Assembly (NCBI RefSeq): GCF_910589235.1
Contig: NC_060971.1
Location: 1,322,501-1,386,500 of the forward strand
Origin: Vespa crabro
Taxonomy: Eukaryota; Arthropoda; Insecta; Hymenoptera; Vespidae
Direction: 5' to 3'
Length of the DNA stretch: 64,000 nucleotides
A program made the position numbers and the translations under genes. Below, piece by piece: positions 49,334 through 62,710 of the stretch. The first letter of the stretch is position 1, and every line of letters begins with the position of its first letter. The notes under the pieces were generated by a model, which saw nothing but the letters and a program-made list of their open reading frames with translations, ran no database searches and was not told the origin of the DNA.

Positions 49334-50746
49334 AAATACAAGCTATACTTGGTATAATATTATTTAGTACGAGTATAACTTAAAATTATTGCAGTATACT
49401 TATAATACTATCATTTATGCTATATTAAATAAAAGAAAATAATTGTTTAATGTCAAATAATTTAGTATTACTTATACCAAGCGCACATATACACACACAT
49501 TATATATATATATAAATACACACATATCATACATATATACATATATATTTCAACGGTGTGTGTTTATGTATGTGTACGATTTAAACATGGCGAAGCTTTC
49601 GAAGCCGGAAATTCCTCGTTATAAACTGTTCATTGCTTTGAATCCGACCATCCTCTCTTTTTCTCTCTCTCTCTCTTCCTTTTGATTATTATAACCTATT
49701 ATTGTATACCCTATCGTTATCATAATCGTTCTAAGAAGAAATCGTTTTACGAAGGAGGAAATAAATTTTCTTTTCCATTCTTTCTTTCTTTTTTTGGCTT
49801 TTTTTTTCGTACATATATGTATGTATCTTTGGAAAAATAAGTATTTCATTTTTTTTACATTTCTTTTTTCTCCCCCTCCCCCCGCCCCCCTTAGAATTTT
49901 CAAAGAAACGTAGATCTTCAAAGGAAGAAAAATGATCGAGATAGAGCAGATGGTAACTGGGAGGAAGCCTTCTTGGTCCCCCAAAAGAAACCGTAAACCT
50001 TAAACCTCTTTCCCCTTTCCCACCCTCTCTCTCTCTCTCCCTCTCTCTCTCTCTCTCTGAGGATCCTCTTCCAAAGAGAGATTCGACAACCTTTTTTCTT
50101 TTTTTTTTTTTTTTTTTTTTTTAAGACCAGACACAAAGCTACCTTGGCTTGCTTCTTACCTGTGCAACTTTCTTTCTCTTTCTTTTTTACCTGCATTTCT
50201 TCTCACCTCTTCTGCGATATCTGTTGAATATTCCTATTTCCTAGATTTTTTTTTTCTAGACATAGATAGATGAATATTTGTGAGTATGTGCGTTAATATA
50301 CTCGATTTCTATAAGTTAGTAGCCTAATTTTTTTTACTAATTTGATTGGTCTTCCGAGCACAGTGTCCTTTGTAGAAACAAAGTCAGACAAATACGTGAA
50401 GAAAATTATTACGCCATTGACTTTGGCAATTTTTCTTTTATTTTCCTTTTATTTTCCTTTTTTTTTTCTTTTTTTTTTTTTTTAAATCTAGTTTCTGAAA
50501 GTATAAGAATTATTTTGATTAATATGGATGATAAATTATCGTGTTGTCAATGATGATAATTTTTCATCAAATGATAATTAAACTTCGATAATTGGATATT
50601 TGAAAAAAAAAAAGAAAGAAAAAAAAATGTTATGACAATGCATATTTGTCTCGAGGCGAACATTTAATTAAATATTATATTAATTTAAACGTTACTTTTA
50701 TTTTATAAATATTTTTTTCGAAGAACTCGACACAAAGTACTTCTTT

Positions 50747-50789
<43 letters not shown>

Positions 50790-51603
50790 CTCTCTCTCTC
50801 TCTCCCGATTCGTTATTTTCACTTCGACTGATTTGATTTCGATGAGTATATTCATTCCTTCTTGATCTAGAATAAAAGGATATTTGAAAGTTGAAACCAT
50901 GTTAGAGTTGGTTGAATCAGTCGTTACGATTCATCGAAAGAACGAGCATCGTTATCTTTACCTATCTTTCCAACTACGTGAACGCGCGTTGTTATCTCGC
51001 TATTTTTTTTTCTCACGATAAGCCTAAACAAGAATACCTGCTTATAAATTATAGTTCTATTTTTCTTTTTTTTTTTTTCCAAATTTAACACCATTAAATT
51101 CAACGATTATAAATTTTATTTCGATATGTTTTACAGCCCGATATATAAAAGTAATAAAACTTTTTTGTTTTTATGTCTTTTCAATTACAAAACTCAACTC
51201 GATTATGATAATCTAATTAATAAGATTTCTAATCAACATAATAATACGTGAATTAATATCGTTTCTAAGATCCAACGATCGCTAAATTATTTTTCATCGC
51301 TTTCTAAATTTTTTTTTTTTTTTTTTTTTTTTTCCTATATATGTATATATTATATCATCTTCAAATTGATTCGAATCATTCTAAGTCAATAAACGCTAAT
51401 CTAATTAAAGAAGAAAAAAAGAGCCGAAGAAAAAAATCAAATATAAAATCAATGAAACAGCTAGAGAACACATTCGTCCCAAAATCATTATACCTGATGT
51501 CGCATTATCATCGACGAACTTTAACATTAAAAAGATTTTCTAATCAGTCTATCCAAAAAAAAAAAAAGAAAACCACATCAGCAATAATAACGATAATAAT
51601 AAC

Positions 51604-51663
<60 letters not shown>

Positions 51664-52147
51664 GATAAACAAAACAAAAGAAAGCAAAAAATAGAGGATT
51701 ATGCAGTTATTCTTGTCGATCTTTTATCGCGTTTTCTATTTTTTTTTTCATTTCTTCGTAATAGATCATTTTTTACATCAACTTCACGACCTAATTCAAA
51801 TCTTACATAAACCTAAAAGAGATTACACGCTTAATTCGAATCGGGGAAAAAAAGAGACAAAAAGGAGGAAATGAAAAAAAAACATCGAACATTTTCGTTC
51901 CAATCATCGATGATCTCTATATGTTTTATCATCGAACTCCATAAACGACATCAATAACAACGACAATAATAATAATGGTAATAGAAGAAAAAAATTGAGA
52001 ATCACTGTGTGTTATCCTCGTCGATCGTACGATGTGTCATGGGTAAATAACGCGTTACCTGTAACTTCTCGTCTGTTATCGGGCTAGCACTCTCCCAACG
52101 AGCCTTCCTCACGATCCAGAGACTTTGCTCGGACTAAGCAGAGATAG

Positions 52148-52226
<79 letters not shown>

Positions 52227-52425
52227 TAGACAGAGGATGGGAGGGGGTAAAGGGAGAGGGAAAGAGATAAGCGAACTCTCTGTCAGTCCTTCCTCGTGAT
52301 CGCAACTTCTCGTGCATGTATATGTTGCTTGCCCCACCTTCTCTCTCTTTCTCTGTCTTTATCTATCTATCTATTTATCTATCTATGTATGTATCTATCT
52401 ATCTATCTATCTATATATCTGATTA

Positions 52426-52479
<54 letters not shown>

Positions 52480-53238
52480 ACTGTTTCACACTATATCCAC
52501 ATTGTAGCGATCATACTACTCACAGCAGTCAGTCGGTTTAGAGACATCGTCGTTGCGCCATCATGTTTCTTTTTTTACCTCTTCTTCTCTTTATTCTTTT
52601 TTGCTTTTTTTCTCTCCATTGTTTGGTCCATTTTCATTTCGATCGGGGTTGTCTTACATTCGAAATATAAATTTGCACGATATTGTTTGTATTCAATCTT
52701 TTTTTTTATTTTATTTGTTTTTTTTTTTAATATGCATGAATATATATTTATCAGTATATACCGAGAAGAAAAAATAAAGCGACGAGTGATTTATCGAAGA
52801 ATCCGGATTGCATTGGGTACTTGAATTATGTTGGAAACAATGAAAAAAAAAAAGATAATAATAATAAAACTATGGTATCGTTAAAGTGATATATATATAT
52901 ATATCGTTAAGTGAACGAAAATTATTGGTTATGGTTTTGAGAACAAAAAAAGAATATAGTTATATCGTTGATGATAAGGATTATTTTTGATTTCGTATCT
53001 CTGGTATGTGATATGAGTGCATGCATACATACATACATACATATATACATATATATAATAAATAATATGCAATAACATATTTACGTATTACACAACAAAA
53101 ATCACACAAAGAGTATTCTTTGAGTGAAACGTCGTAACGTGATTTACGTCATTTCTTCTCTACAACGATATTTCAACAAGTATATATATATATATATGTA
53201 TGATGTATGTATATATATATATATATATATGTATGATG

Positions 53239-53292
<54 letters not shown>

Positions 53293-53353
53293 ACCATGTA
53301 TGTATGATGCATGCAATATAATGTAATGTAATGTAATGTATGTTTATATATAT

Positions 53354-53398
<45 letters not shown>

Positions 53399-54792
53399 AT
53401 ACGTAGGTACGAAGTAAGTCGATATCCTTGGATAGATTTCGACGAGGAATATTGCGTTTCGTGGCGAGTAATCATGTTCAGTACTCTCGTTTGCTTCGAT
53501 ACGATAACGGAGATACGTTGAAAGTGAAAGAGAACGTTTTATCTTTTGTTAGTTTTTTTTTTCATTTCTTTGCTTTTTTTTTTTTTTTTTTTTATTATTA
53601 TTATCATTATTATTACTATTGTTTCTGCTTCCTCTAAGAGATAATACGTATGAAATTTATGATAGAATTATTTGATATTTTTATGACGTTTTTATGTCAA
53701 AATTATTATGTGTGTGCTCGTATATATTCTTTCTTGATTTCAAATTTATATTTCCAATTTTAATAATTATTTCAATATATTCAAAATGATTCAGTAATTC
53801 ATTTTGAATTTTTATGATTTATTTAAATGAAAATTTAAGAATGTCCGTGCTTTTTTCTGCGTATTGTTTTTCGTTATTCTTTGTCTCGCTTCGATTACAT
53901 ATTCTCGAAAAAGTGTAATAATTGATTTTAAAAAATCACACATTTATCGTTCTGAAATTTATATTACAAAATAATACAATTTTATTTCGTGATTCAGACT
54001 CGTGATATTTACTCGTAGTGATATTTTGAATAATTACGATATTGCGATTAGAAAATACACATGCAGATGCAAATGATCAGTGTTGGATATATAATTGTGA
54101 ATTATTAAGTGAAAAAAAAAAAATAAGATTTCATTATTATTCTCGTTAAATGTTGGACTTGTAAAATTGTCGGTTGTACTACTTTTTACGTACTTGATAT
54201 AACGAAAAGTGTAACGCAGATGATTCTATGATATGATTCATAATATTTCGAGATATCTATAAACTCCTTTGTGTGTTTGTGTTCGTTCTACTGCGTAAAT
54301 GGTTGTGAAAATTTAGATCTCTTTTAACTAAATATCGAGTCGACTTATGATTTTAACAATTTGTTTAGAAATTGATTATTCTGGATTTCAATACATTTTT
54401 TTATTTATTTTTTTTTTTTATATTTGTATTATTTTCTTTTTCATTTATTACATCATAATACTTTTAAAAATTACGGATGCGAGATTTAAATATTATTTTG
54501 TATCGAAATTAAGAATTTAATATTTTAAATGTAAAAAGAAAGAAAATATCGTATAAGCAAAAAGGAAATAATAAAAATTATCTAAAGGTATTTGAAATAG
54601 AATAAATTTTCAAAAAGTAAATAATTGAAAAATAACAAAATCGATTATTATTATTTTCTCTTCAAATATAATAGACATAGAGATGATAAATTATTAAATA
54701 GGAGTTTATTAATGATAATAATAAGCAATAATTCGTAATTATTATTATTGATCATTAATAATTAATAAATAATTCAAAACATGAATTATTAA

Positions 54793-54843
<51 letters not shown>

Positions 54844-54917
54844 AATATATTTGAAAGATTGGAACGCAAAAGAGACAGTAAGAATGTCGGACTACTTAAT
54901 ACCTTTTACTTTCGCAG
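47305..54917 (+). other. 7.6-kb first intron of the scaffold-like gene
   Basis: Low-complexity sequence with CT (about 48025-48068, 50754-50805, 52430-52475, 54797-54840), GA (47731-47756, 52155-52224), AAT (51601-51660) and TA repeats. No exon-like open frame with good splice signals was found on either strand. Confidence 0.6.
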
Positions 54918-54952
54918 GCGTATCTAAACGGTAGCGAGTATACGATTCGAGA

Positions 54953-57900
54953 ATGGAGCCAGGAAGCGAGCGAATCGACGAGAAGAATTTAGAAAAGGAC
55001 AAAGAGAAAAGTAATCTAATCAACGAGAAGAAGGAAGAAAAGGCATTGAGAGAATTACGAGTTCAAACGGTGGACAAATTAACGAATATCGAAAAAAACG
55101 TCCTCGTATATTCTTCATCGTATGGTCAAAAGAAAGAGAAAAAGGTCGTTAAGCTCGTCGAAGAAGAAGCTGGCGAGAAAAGGAATATAAATAATAATAA
55201 TAATAATAATAGCGGCAACGACAAGACTAATAGTAATAGTAATAATAATAATAAGGATAACCTGGTATTTGAGAAGCCATCGTTTCCATCTTTCAAGGAA
55301 AAAATCAAACCTATTAAGCTGATCAAACGTCCAACGACGATCAGCAATTTATTAGTCGCAGGTTTAGACACGAAAAACTTTTTAATTAAAGAGGAGAACT
55401 CGAAGGCGACCGATGAAAATTTTCGAGGAATACCGATAAAGAGGGAGGATGTTAAGAAGGATGTTATTACGAATGACGAGAAGAAGAGAATCGATCAGAG
55501 CCCGTTAGATCGTTTGGAAGAAAGTAGATCGAAGATCAAAATATTGCAAGATAATTTGGGCACACAGATACAAGCTATCACAGCATTGAGTTATAACGAA
55601 GAATTATCGAATCGTCCTTCGAGATCGTCGCTCGAAATCGAAACGAGTCAAACCCTTAACGAGATAAAATTCGATTTAGATTTTTTAGAAAGGCAAAGAT
55701 TGGACGATAGATTGGAGATAGAGGAGAAACGTTTAAAGGATAAGGATTTGGAAACTAAATCGCGTTATTGCAAAAAAGTAACCGAAATTGAGAAAAGATG
55801 GTCAGGGGAATTTCTTCAACGTAGATCTACAAATGAGGATCGATTGGATTCGTCGTCATCGGAATCGTCCTACGTTGAAGAATTCGGAAGTGTATCGTCC
55901 CAGGAGAGTATAGTAGTTGAAAGATCTATAAAATTGTCTAATGTGAAGTTTGAAGAAGATCAAGTAATATCATCCAGAAGACCGTCCGTAGAATTTTTGG
56001 AAGGTAGTACAGTCAGTACGCTTGGCTCGGACTCTGGATTGGACGAGGAAGAGAAAAAACTCGCGAAGGACTTTTGTGTCGATCAACGATCCTCCGGCGA
56101 TAGATCGTACGAGGAAAGGAAATTGAACGATCGATCGATTCCAAGGGAATCCAAAGGGACAAGCGAAACGGAAAATAAGATAGAGTCAACAAATATCGAG
56201 GACGGATACGCCAAACTGATAAGAGAATTTACAATGGAGCCTGGTGTTTCGAGATTGAAGAAGGAAGAAAAGCAGAAAAAGAAATCTGGCTTAAGAAGAT
56301 TGTTACCGGGTTTCTTTTCGCCGAAGGACTCGAGAAAGGATTATAACAACAAGAAGAAGGAACGAAAAGAGAGAAGGAAACAGGACGAGAGACATTTCGC
56401 TCGTTATCAACAAAATGGTAATTACACGAGATCCCCCGACACTATGAATTTGAACGAGGATATAAAGAGAAACGTAAAGTTGGATAACAGTTTGAACGGT
56501 TCGATAATCGAGGAAAGATTGGACGAGATCAAACGCGAATTGTTTCCCGATCAAGGATTGATCACAAGTACGCCCGATCATTTTTCCGAAAACGACGACG
56601 GAAGGAAGATCTTACAACAATCGAAATATCGTACGGATGTAGCGCCATCGAATTCGATCGTACAGGATGTCGATAGATGGTACGATAGGAAAATATCGTC
56701 GAACGAAAAATACGAGGAAAGAAATTTAGAGGAGGACGTTGAGATAAAGACGGGATTGGAATTGGACAATCGAAGATTAATGATAGGTGGCCAATTGGAA
56801 CGTAAGCACAGTCTTCAAGAAGCGGCAAATCGTGGTGGCCGAATGTTCTTTCAAAGGAATCACGGACCATCTGGTAGGATCTCGGCACCACCCACTGAAA
56901 GATATTTTTCTAAATCAAGATCGGTAAGACCGATGGATAGACCTTTACCGGCTATACCACGTTCCAGAATAGAATTATCCAATTATGAGAATTACGAGAG
57001 GCAACAGCAGCAGCAGCAGCAACAGCAGCAACAGCAGCAGCAGCGGCAACAGGAGGAGGAAGAGGAGGAGGAGGAGGAGGAAGAGGAAGAGGAAGAGGAG
57101 AGGGAGTCGCGCGTGGAAAATTATGAAAACGAAGTTGCGAGACAATCCGTAACAGCGGTTATCATCGATACCACCGGGAGTCACGATAGAATCGGGAAAT
57201 ATTCGTCGCCTGGATCCAGCCAAAAGTCAGGCGATTATGCCGATTCCTGTTGTACACCTAATTCCAGTCAAAAGAGCGAATTCTCGCCGTCCAGTTCGAA
57301 AAGTGGTGAATATTATTTGAATTCACCGAGAACAAGCGCTAGAACATCACCAAGTACACAAACCGAAGGGATTTATGCGAACGAGAATCCACGGTCTATG
57401 AAGAATCCCGATTACGTGGACGAGATCGAGGAACGAGTATACGACGAGACACCACCTTCTCCGCTTAGAGATAATCCTGATAATAACGTCGATAGAAAGG
57501 TCGATAATGACGGTGTTAATACGAGCAATAAAATTCCTATTGCGAGTAAAAAGTGTTTGTCGTCGCCAAGAGGAGCCTCGAGGAAGGCTCAGCCGAGCGA
57601 TCAAATTTTAATAGCTTCGCCTAAAAGAGAAATTATTTACGATAGAAGAACGTTCGGTAATATCCAACGTATACGCTCAGAATCACCGGTTAATGTGTCG
57701 AAGGAACGCGTCGAAAGGATCAACGATATTGCTTTTTCTAAAATTAAGGAAAGTCAAGGTCAACGTAATCGCGAGAACAACGATGGAAATAGATCGGCCA
57801 ATAGTTTGCCACCATTATCGATGATACCAACGGCATCGTCGTCGGCCGGTTCGTCGGTCTGTTCTACGATGAAAAATCTTCAAAGACCTGAACCAATTTA

Positions 57901-59309
57901 TGCTGGTTCTCGTTTACGAACGGAGTCCAGCCCGTGCAGAAGGAACGTTAATGATTCGTCCGGTACGACGTCTGTCTCGAGTCAAGAAAAAATTTATACC
58001 AGCAAAGGTTCTCTCCAACGTGAACCAATTTCGGATAGGCAAAGACCACGTGTTCTTGTTAATGAAAATTCTTCCTCGATACCTAACGAGGCCAACGTTC
58101 ATCAAGTTTGTTGCAATCCAGTAGCGTCGCTTTCGTCCTCCTCGACGTCACCTTCGAAAAGACGAACTATGCAACATTTGGAAGCTTTTTATTGGCAACA
58201 AAAAGCATTGGAAGCTCATAGAAAAACTGGATTGCCTGTTAACAACGAATCGGTACGCGGCGATGCAATCCGCGACAAACAACAAACTTCTCACAAGATA
58301 AATCTCCCAGAGATTCGGGAAGCCGTTTATTGGCAACAATTGAAGAAACTTGACGAGGAACAACAAAGGCGAATTTACGAAAGAAATTTAATGGAAGAGC
58401 CGAGGCTCGAATCGCGAACAATTTCGAATCGTCCGATTGGTCGATCCGCCATACGTCAACAGCCAACAGGAACGCCAACCGATACCAACATAGATCGATC
58501 TTATTGGTCAAATGAAAAAACACGTACCGCGAAAACGAATAATCCATTGAGACCTAACTTGATGCACGGCCAAAAGGGTTCGACCCAACCGATTCTAATA
58601 GTCAGACCTCAACAGCACGCGATACGTGATCGACAAGAGATACCAATTAAATCGCTCGACGATCATTCCAGATTGAGCCCTAGAAGATCGAAGAGTGCTT
58701 CGCCGCATTTACGCGTTAATCGTAATCTCAATAAATCCGACGGTGGTATAGTTTATAATTACGACGATGAGAACGATTCGAACGATCCCAATAAACAAAT
58801 ACGACCGCATCCTATATTCAAACGTGGAAGTTTAGTAAGTAGCGATTCCGTCGAATATTCGACGACCGGTACGAAAAGAGTCAGTTTTTCTAATCAAAAT
58901 GTTGGTACCGAATTATCCAATGGTAATTGGCCGACCAAACATGGAACGGCCTCCGAACCACCAACGAGAAGGCACAGAAGCGACGACAGCGTTTCCGATA
59001 CCGATTCCGTATTCATTCGTGATACTAATTTGGATATCGTATATACTGGTTATCCAACGGCTTCTTGTTCTCGTAACTTAGAAGCCAGTTATGGTTATCA
59101 ACGGACACCTCGAAACGATTCAAAGTCTCTCCCTCAAGAATACGATGCCGATAGACCACTTCCACCATTACCCAAGGAACCTAATCTCAGTCAAGGACAA
59201 AGATGGAACGTCCCTCCTAATAATTATAGGAAGTGGCCTGCCCTTTGCGAGAGCGAAAGCGGAAGCGAAGCTGCCGGGGAGGTTCAACGGATATTTGCGA
59301 GGACTGACG
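54953..59309 (+). CDS. large disordered scaffold/adaptor-like protein, main coding exon (about 1,452 residues, continues)
   Basis: I do not recognise the family. Exon 54918-59309 follows acceptor ttcgcag; the ATG at 54953 is the first in the long frame. The frame ends at a consensus donor (ACTGACG|gtgagt), so it probably continues downstream in phase 1; unspliced, it would stop at 59320 (1,455 residues). Seen: charged, low-complexity N-terminus; basic patch KKKSGLRRLLPGFFSPKDSR (about 442-461); proline motifs RPLPAIPR (about 663) and RPLPPLPKEP (about 1400) suited to SH3 binding; tyrosine motifs IYANEN, ERVYDETPPSP and EPIYAGS suited to SH2 partners; poly-Q then poly-E at about 684-716; and paired EAFYWQQKALEAHRK (about 1076) and EAVYWQQLKKLDEEQQRR (about 1122). 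No catalytic domain or membrane span is visible. Probably a cytoplasmic cortical or signalling scaffold, by inference only. Confidence 0.85.
57001..57110 (+). repeat. poly-Gln to poly-Glu coding repeat
   Basis: CAG/CAA codons (57004-57050) switch to GAG/GAA codons (57051-57102) in the same frame. Mixed codons suggest selection for the amino-acid run, or an old, stabilised repeat. Confidence 0.85.
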
Positions 59310-59912
59310 GTGAGTCTTAAGCAAATAATTACAATAAAATATATATATGTATATATTATTTTAAAATTATGTCATATATTGTATTAGCAATTTATGCACT
59401 GGCTTGATCTAGTTATTATTAATTTTGCGATATTAACGATGAATTTATATTATCTTCTCGACGAAAACTATTCGATTTGGGTGATCGCTTTAATTTTTCT
59501 TATGTCCCTGAATGAAATCTCCAAATTTTATCCTTGGCAATAGAAATTGTTAGAATATAAGAGAAATTTTCGAATGAAAATATATTTGGGCTTAATTTGG
59601 GAAAAGAGGGTGGAGGGAGGGCGGGAAGAAGGAGAATATTTGTTTTACTAGGGAGAAAAATCTTCGAAACAACGGAGGTAAAAAAAGAAAAATGAAAAAA
59701 CAAATCGAATCGGTAGAAAATAAAAATAAAAAAAAAATTAAAAATCGAAGCCCACGTTAGAAATAAGATTCGCTAGGATCGTATTTGAGAAACGTAACGT
59801 TTGTTCTAAAGAAAGACAAGAAAGAGAGAGAGAGAGAGACGTATACGTAAGAAAGTAAGAAGCATGTATGTAAGTACATATATACATGCATATATACGAC
59901 CGGTTAGGATTA

Positions 59913-59954
<42 letters not shown>

Positions 59955-60119
59955 CCCTCTCTCTTTCTCTGTCTCTCTCACTGGACTGGCACAACTAAGG
60001 TCATTGACCTTCCATCTCCGTTCGATGCAACTCCTTGCACGTAGTGCAACTCACGGAGAGTTTACGATCAACGAGCTATTACGTGGCCGTTTAAAAGACC
60101 AATCGGTTATTGCCAGGAC

Positions 60120-60182
<63 letters not shown>

Positions 60183-61470
60183 AGTCATCATCATAATCAT
60201 GATCTTTTATTTTATTAAAACAAAATTATTTTATTTTTTCTCGAATAGATCGGTGAGTGTCCTCGCGTTAGTAACGATCCACCATTGAATGCATATTTTT
60301 TATCCTTTGAATAATAGGGCAAATGAAATTATACTGTTGAGAGACGTATACGTAAGAAAAAAGAAAAAGAAAAAGAAGAAGAAGAAGGAAAAGAAAGGTG
60401 TTGGTGAAAAAGAGTGTCCGGAAGATGGAGAGAGAGAGAGAGGCGACGGCGGCGGCAGTGGGGAGGGGGGAGGGGAGGGATAGAGATGGAAAAGGAGAAT
60501 CGAGGATAATATATTCCTCCCTGGTTCTTTCAGTTTCAAAGAGCGTTTCGCAAAGTTTGCTCATGCAAAATCCTCGTCGCTTGCCCTTTCGCACAGCGTG
60601 GACGTTAAAAATGCAATTCTCTTTCTATCTATCTCTCTTACTCTATCTCTTTTTCTATTTATCTCTTACCTCTATCTCTCACTCACGTCCAATCTCATAC
60701 ACTTCCTTTCTAGACTCGTAAGATTTTACAAACAAAAAAAAACTTCTCTGCAGATTCATTTTAAATATTTCAGAAATTAATGACTTTTCTTTTTTATCTA
60801 TCTATGATTTGATTCCCATTAAATATTTTCTTTCTTTTTATTTTATTTTTATTTTTTTTTTTTTTTACTTTTTTTATTTAAATAAATCAAAAAATTCGCA
60901 GGCATCGCTCGTCGTTTAATTTTCGACGAAACTAATTCCAATGGCAAACACGAGTGAACATTTAAAAAAAATGTCTATCTTGATTTTGCTGATAAAACCG
61001 ATCCTTTTATTTCTCATTAATATAGTAATTCAGTAAAAAATATATTGTATATTCAATACAGTCAATTTAAATAGGAAACACTAGAAATTCCGACAATGAT
61101 TATTAAAAATATTATAACTATATTGAAATTAATTGTCAATAAAGAAAATATTTGTGTGCGAACGCAGCTTTATAAATTTAAATATAAAAACAATGAAAAT
61201 TTCTAAATCAGTAATTCGTAATAATTCGTTATTATGCTAGATCAAAATTTTTCTTAAAAAATATTAAATAAATTATTATAAATTTTATATAACTAACACA
61301 AGTGTCAATAGACTACTATTTGATCTAAGGCTATACCGATAGAGCGAACAAATCATTTAGAGTACATAGAGTCGTCGATTTGCCGACAGGTGGAGAGACT
61401 TATCATTTGGTCCAGCGGCGCCTTGACCTTTCTAAGCATCTTAAGTTCGTCGTCCTTTTACACGCATTTC

Positions 61471-61518
<48 letters not shown>

Positions 61519-61900
61519 ATTTTCATTTCTCAAAAATTAATCTCGGAGGTATTTCTCACTCCTCAAAAAATATAAAAAAAAAGAAAAAAAAAGAAAAGAA
61601 AACAGGATAAATCTAACAATTATTTAAAATCTTCTTATCTAAAAATCTATAAACCAATTCTCTCGAAACAAAAGTGAGAAAGTGTTGAAACCCTATGGAA
61701 CAAAAAAAGAAAAAAAAAGAAAAAAAAAAAATAGAAAAAAAACATCTCTCTCGTCGAAACCATGATCACGTTTATAATCTTTCCGATAACGTACCAAAAT
61801 CAAAAGAAAAAAAAAAAAAACATATCTCGATATTTGTGAATGAATATAGAGAAAAAAAAATAAAGAGAAAAAAATCGTAGAAATAAAGTTTTAGGATAAT
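59310..61900 (+). other. downstream intron or 3' flank of the scaffold gene
   Basis: Contains CT (59915-59951, 61471-61507) and (ATC)n (60125-60180) repeats and AT-rich filler. No further coding exon was recognised before the promoter-like region at 61.9 kb. Confidence 0.5.
60125..60185. repeat. (ATC)n microsatellite
   Basis: Uninterrupted ATC/CAT triplets, about 19 units. Confidence 0.9.
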
Positions 61901-62130
61901 AAAAGTCGAATGTTTTCCGTGTAGTCAGTAGCGGCGCTAACGCCGCTTTGGGAGGACGTACAGTTTGGGGCGGAGGTGGTTCGCGTTCGGCATCGATCCC
62001 CCGGCTTGGTTGGTTCCCGTGACGTCACACGAAGGGAGAGGCGGCTCGAGCCGGGATTCGGTGAGATCTCTTGCTAGTGCGTCTCGGTGCGCTGTTGACT
62101 GCACCGGTGTTGTTCTCTCTCTGCTTTTGG
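61900..62130 (+). promoter_or_regulatory. Inr-DPE core promoter with CRE, candidate alternative first exon
   Basis: A GC-rich island in AT-rich DNA. Initiator TCAGT with A(+1) at 61927; DPE GGACGT at 61954-61959, which is exactly +28 to +33, with G at +24. A full cyclic-AMP response palindrome TGACGTCA lies at 62020-62027. A donor-like GATTCG|gtgaga ends at 62060, giving a first exon of about 134 nt. It could serve a shorter form of the scaffold gene or a new gene downstream. Confidence 0.65.
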
Positions 62131-62196
62131 TGCTCTCGCGTTTAAGCTCGCACACTACTTTACAATATTTTACGCGCTTACTCTTTTACGCTTTTA

Positions 62197-62258
<62 letters not shown>

Positions 62259-62449
62259 CATACATTTCTTCCAGTTTGATTTAGTTTTCCGTTTCGTTTC
62301 TTTATCTTTTTCTAATCTTTGCCACACACAACCCCAAGCACGACCACAACCGACCAACCAACTAGTAACCGACCAACCATCAAAACCGTCTTTTAGAGTT
62401 TTGAGGATCGATCGCGACCTTCGACTTCGACGAAGTTGTTCTCGTCTCG

Positions 62450-62502
62450 GCGCTCCCACGCGCCCTCTCTCTCTCTCTCTCTCTTTTTCTTTCGTTTGAT
62501 TT

Positions 62503-62548
<46 letters not shown>

Positions 62549-62630
62549 ATGTTAACGGCGCGCGCCCCTGACGCACGCGAGTGCCTCGGACTCGACCTCC
62601 CTCGACGTCCGAGATAAATCTTGCTCAAGT

Positions 62631-62704
<74 letters not shown>

Positions 62705-62710
62705 ACACTC
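62450..62710 (+). repeat. CT microsatellites flanking a GC-rich core
   Basis: (CT)n at 62464-62483, 62504-62547 and 62638-62702, separated by CpG-rich sequence at 62550-62620 (ACGGCGCGCGCCCCTGACGC). (CT)n/GAGA tracts near insect promoters are often GAGA-factor sites, so this may belong to the promoter at 61.9 kb. Confidence 0.6.
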
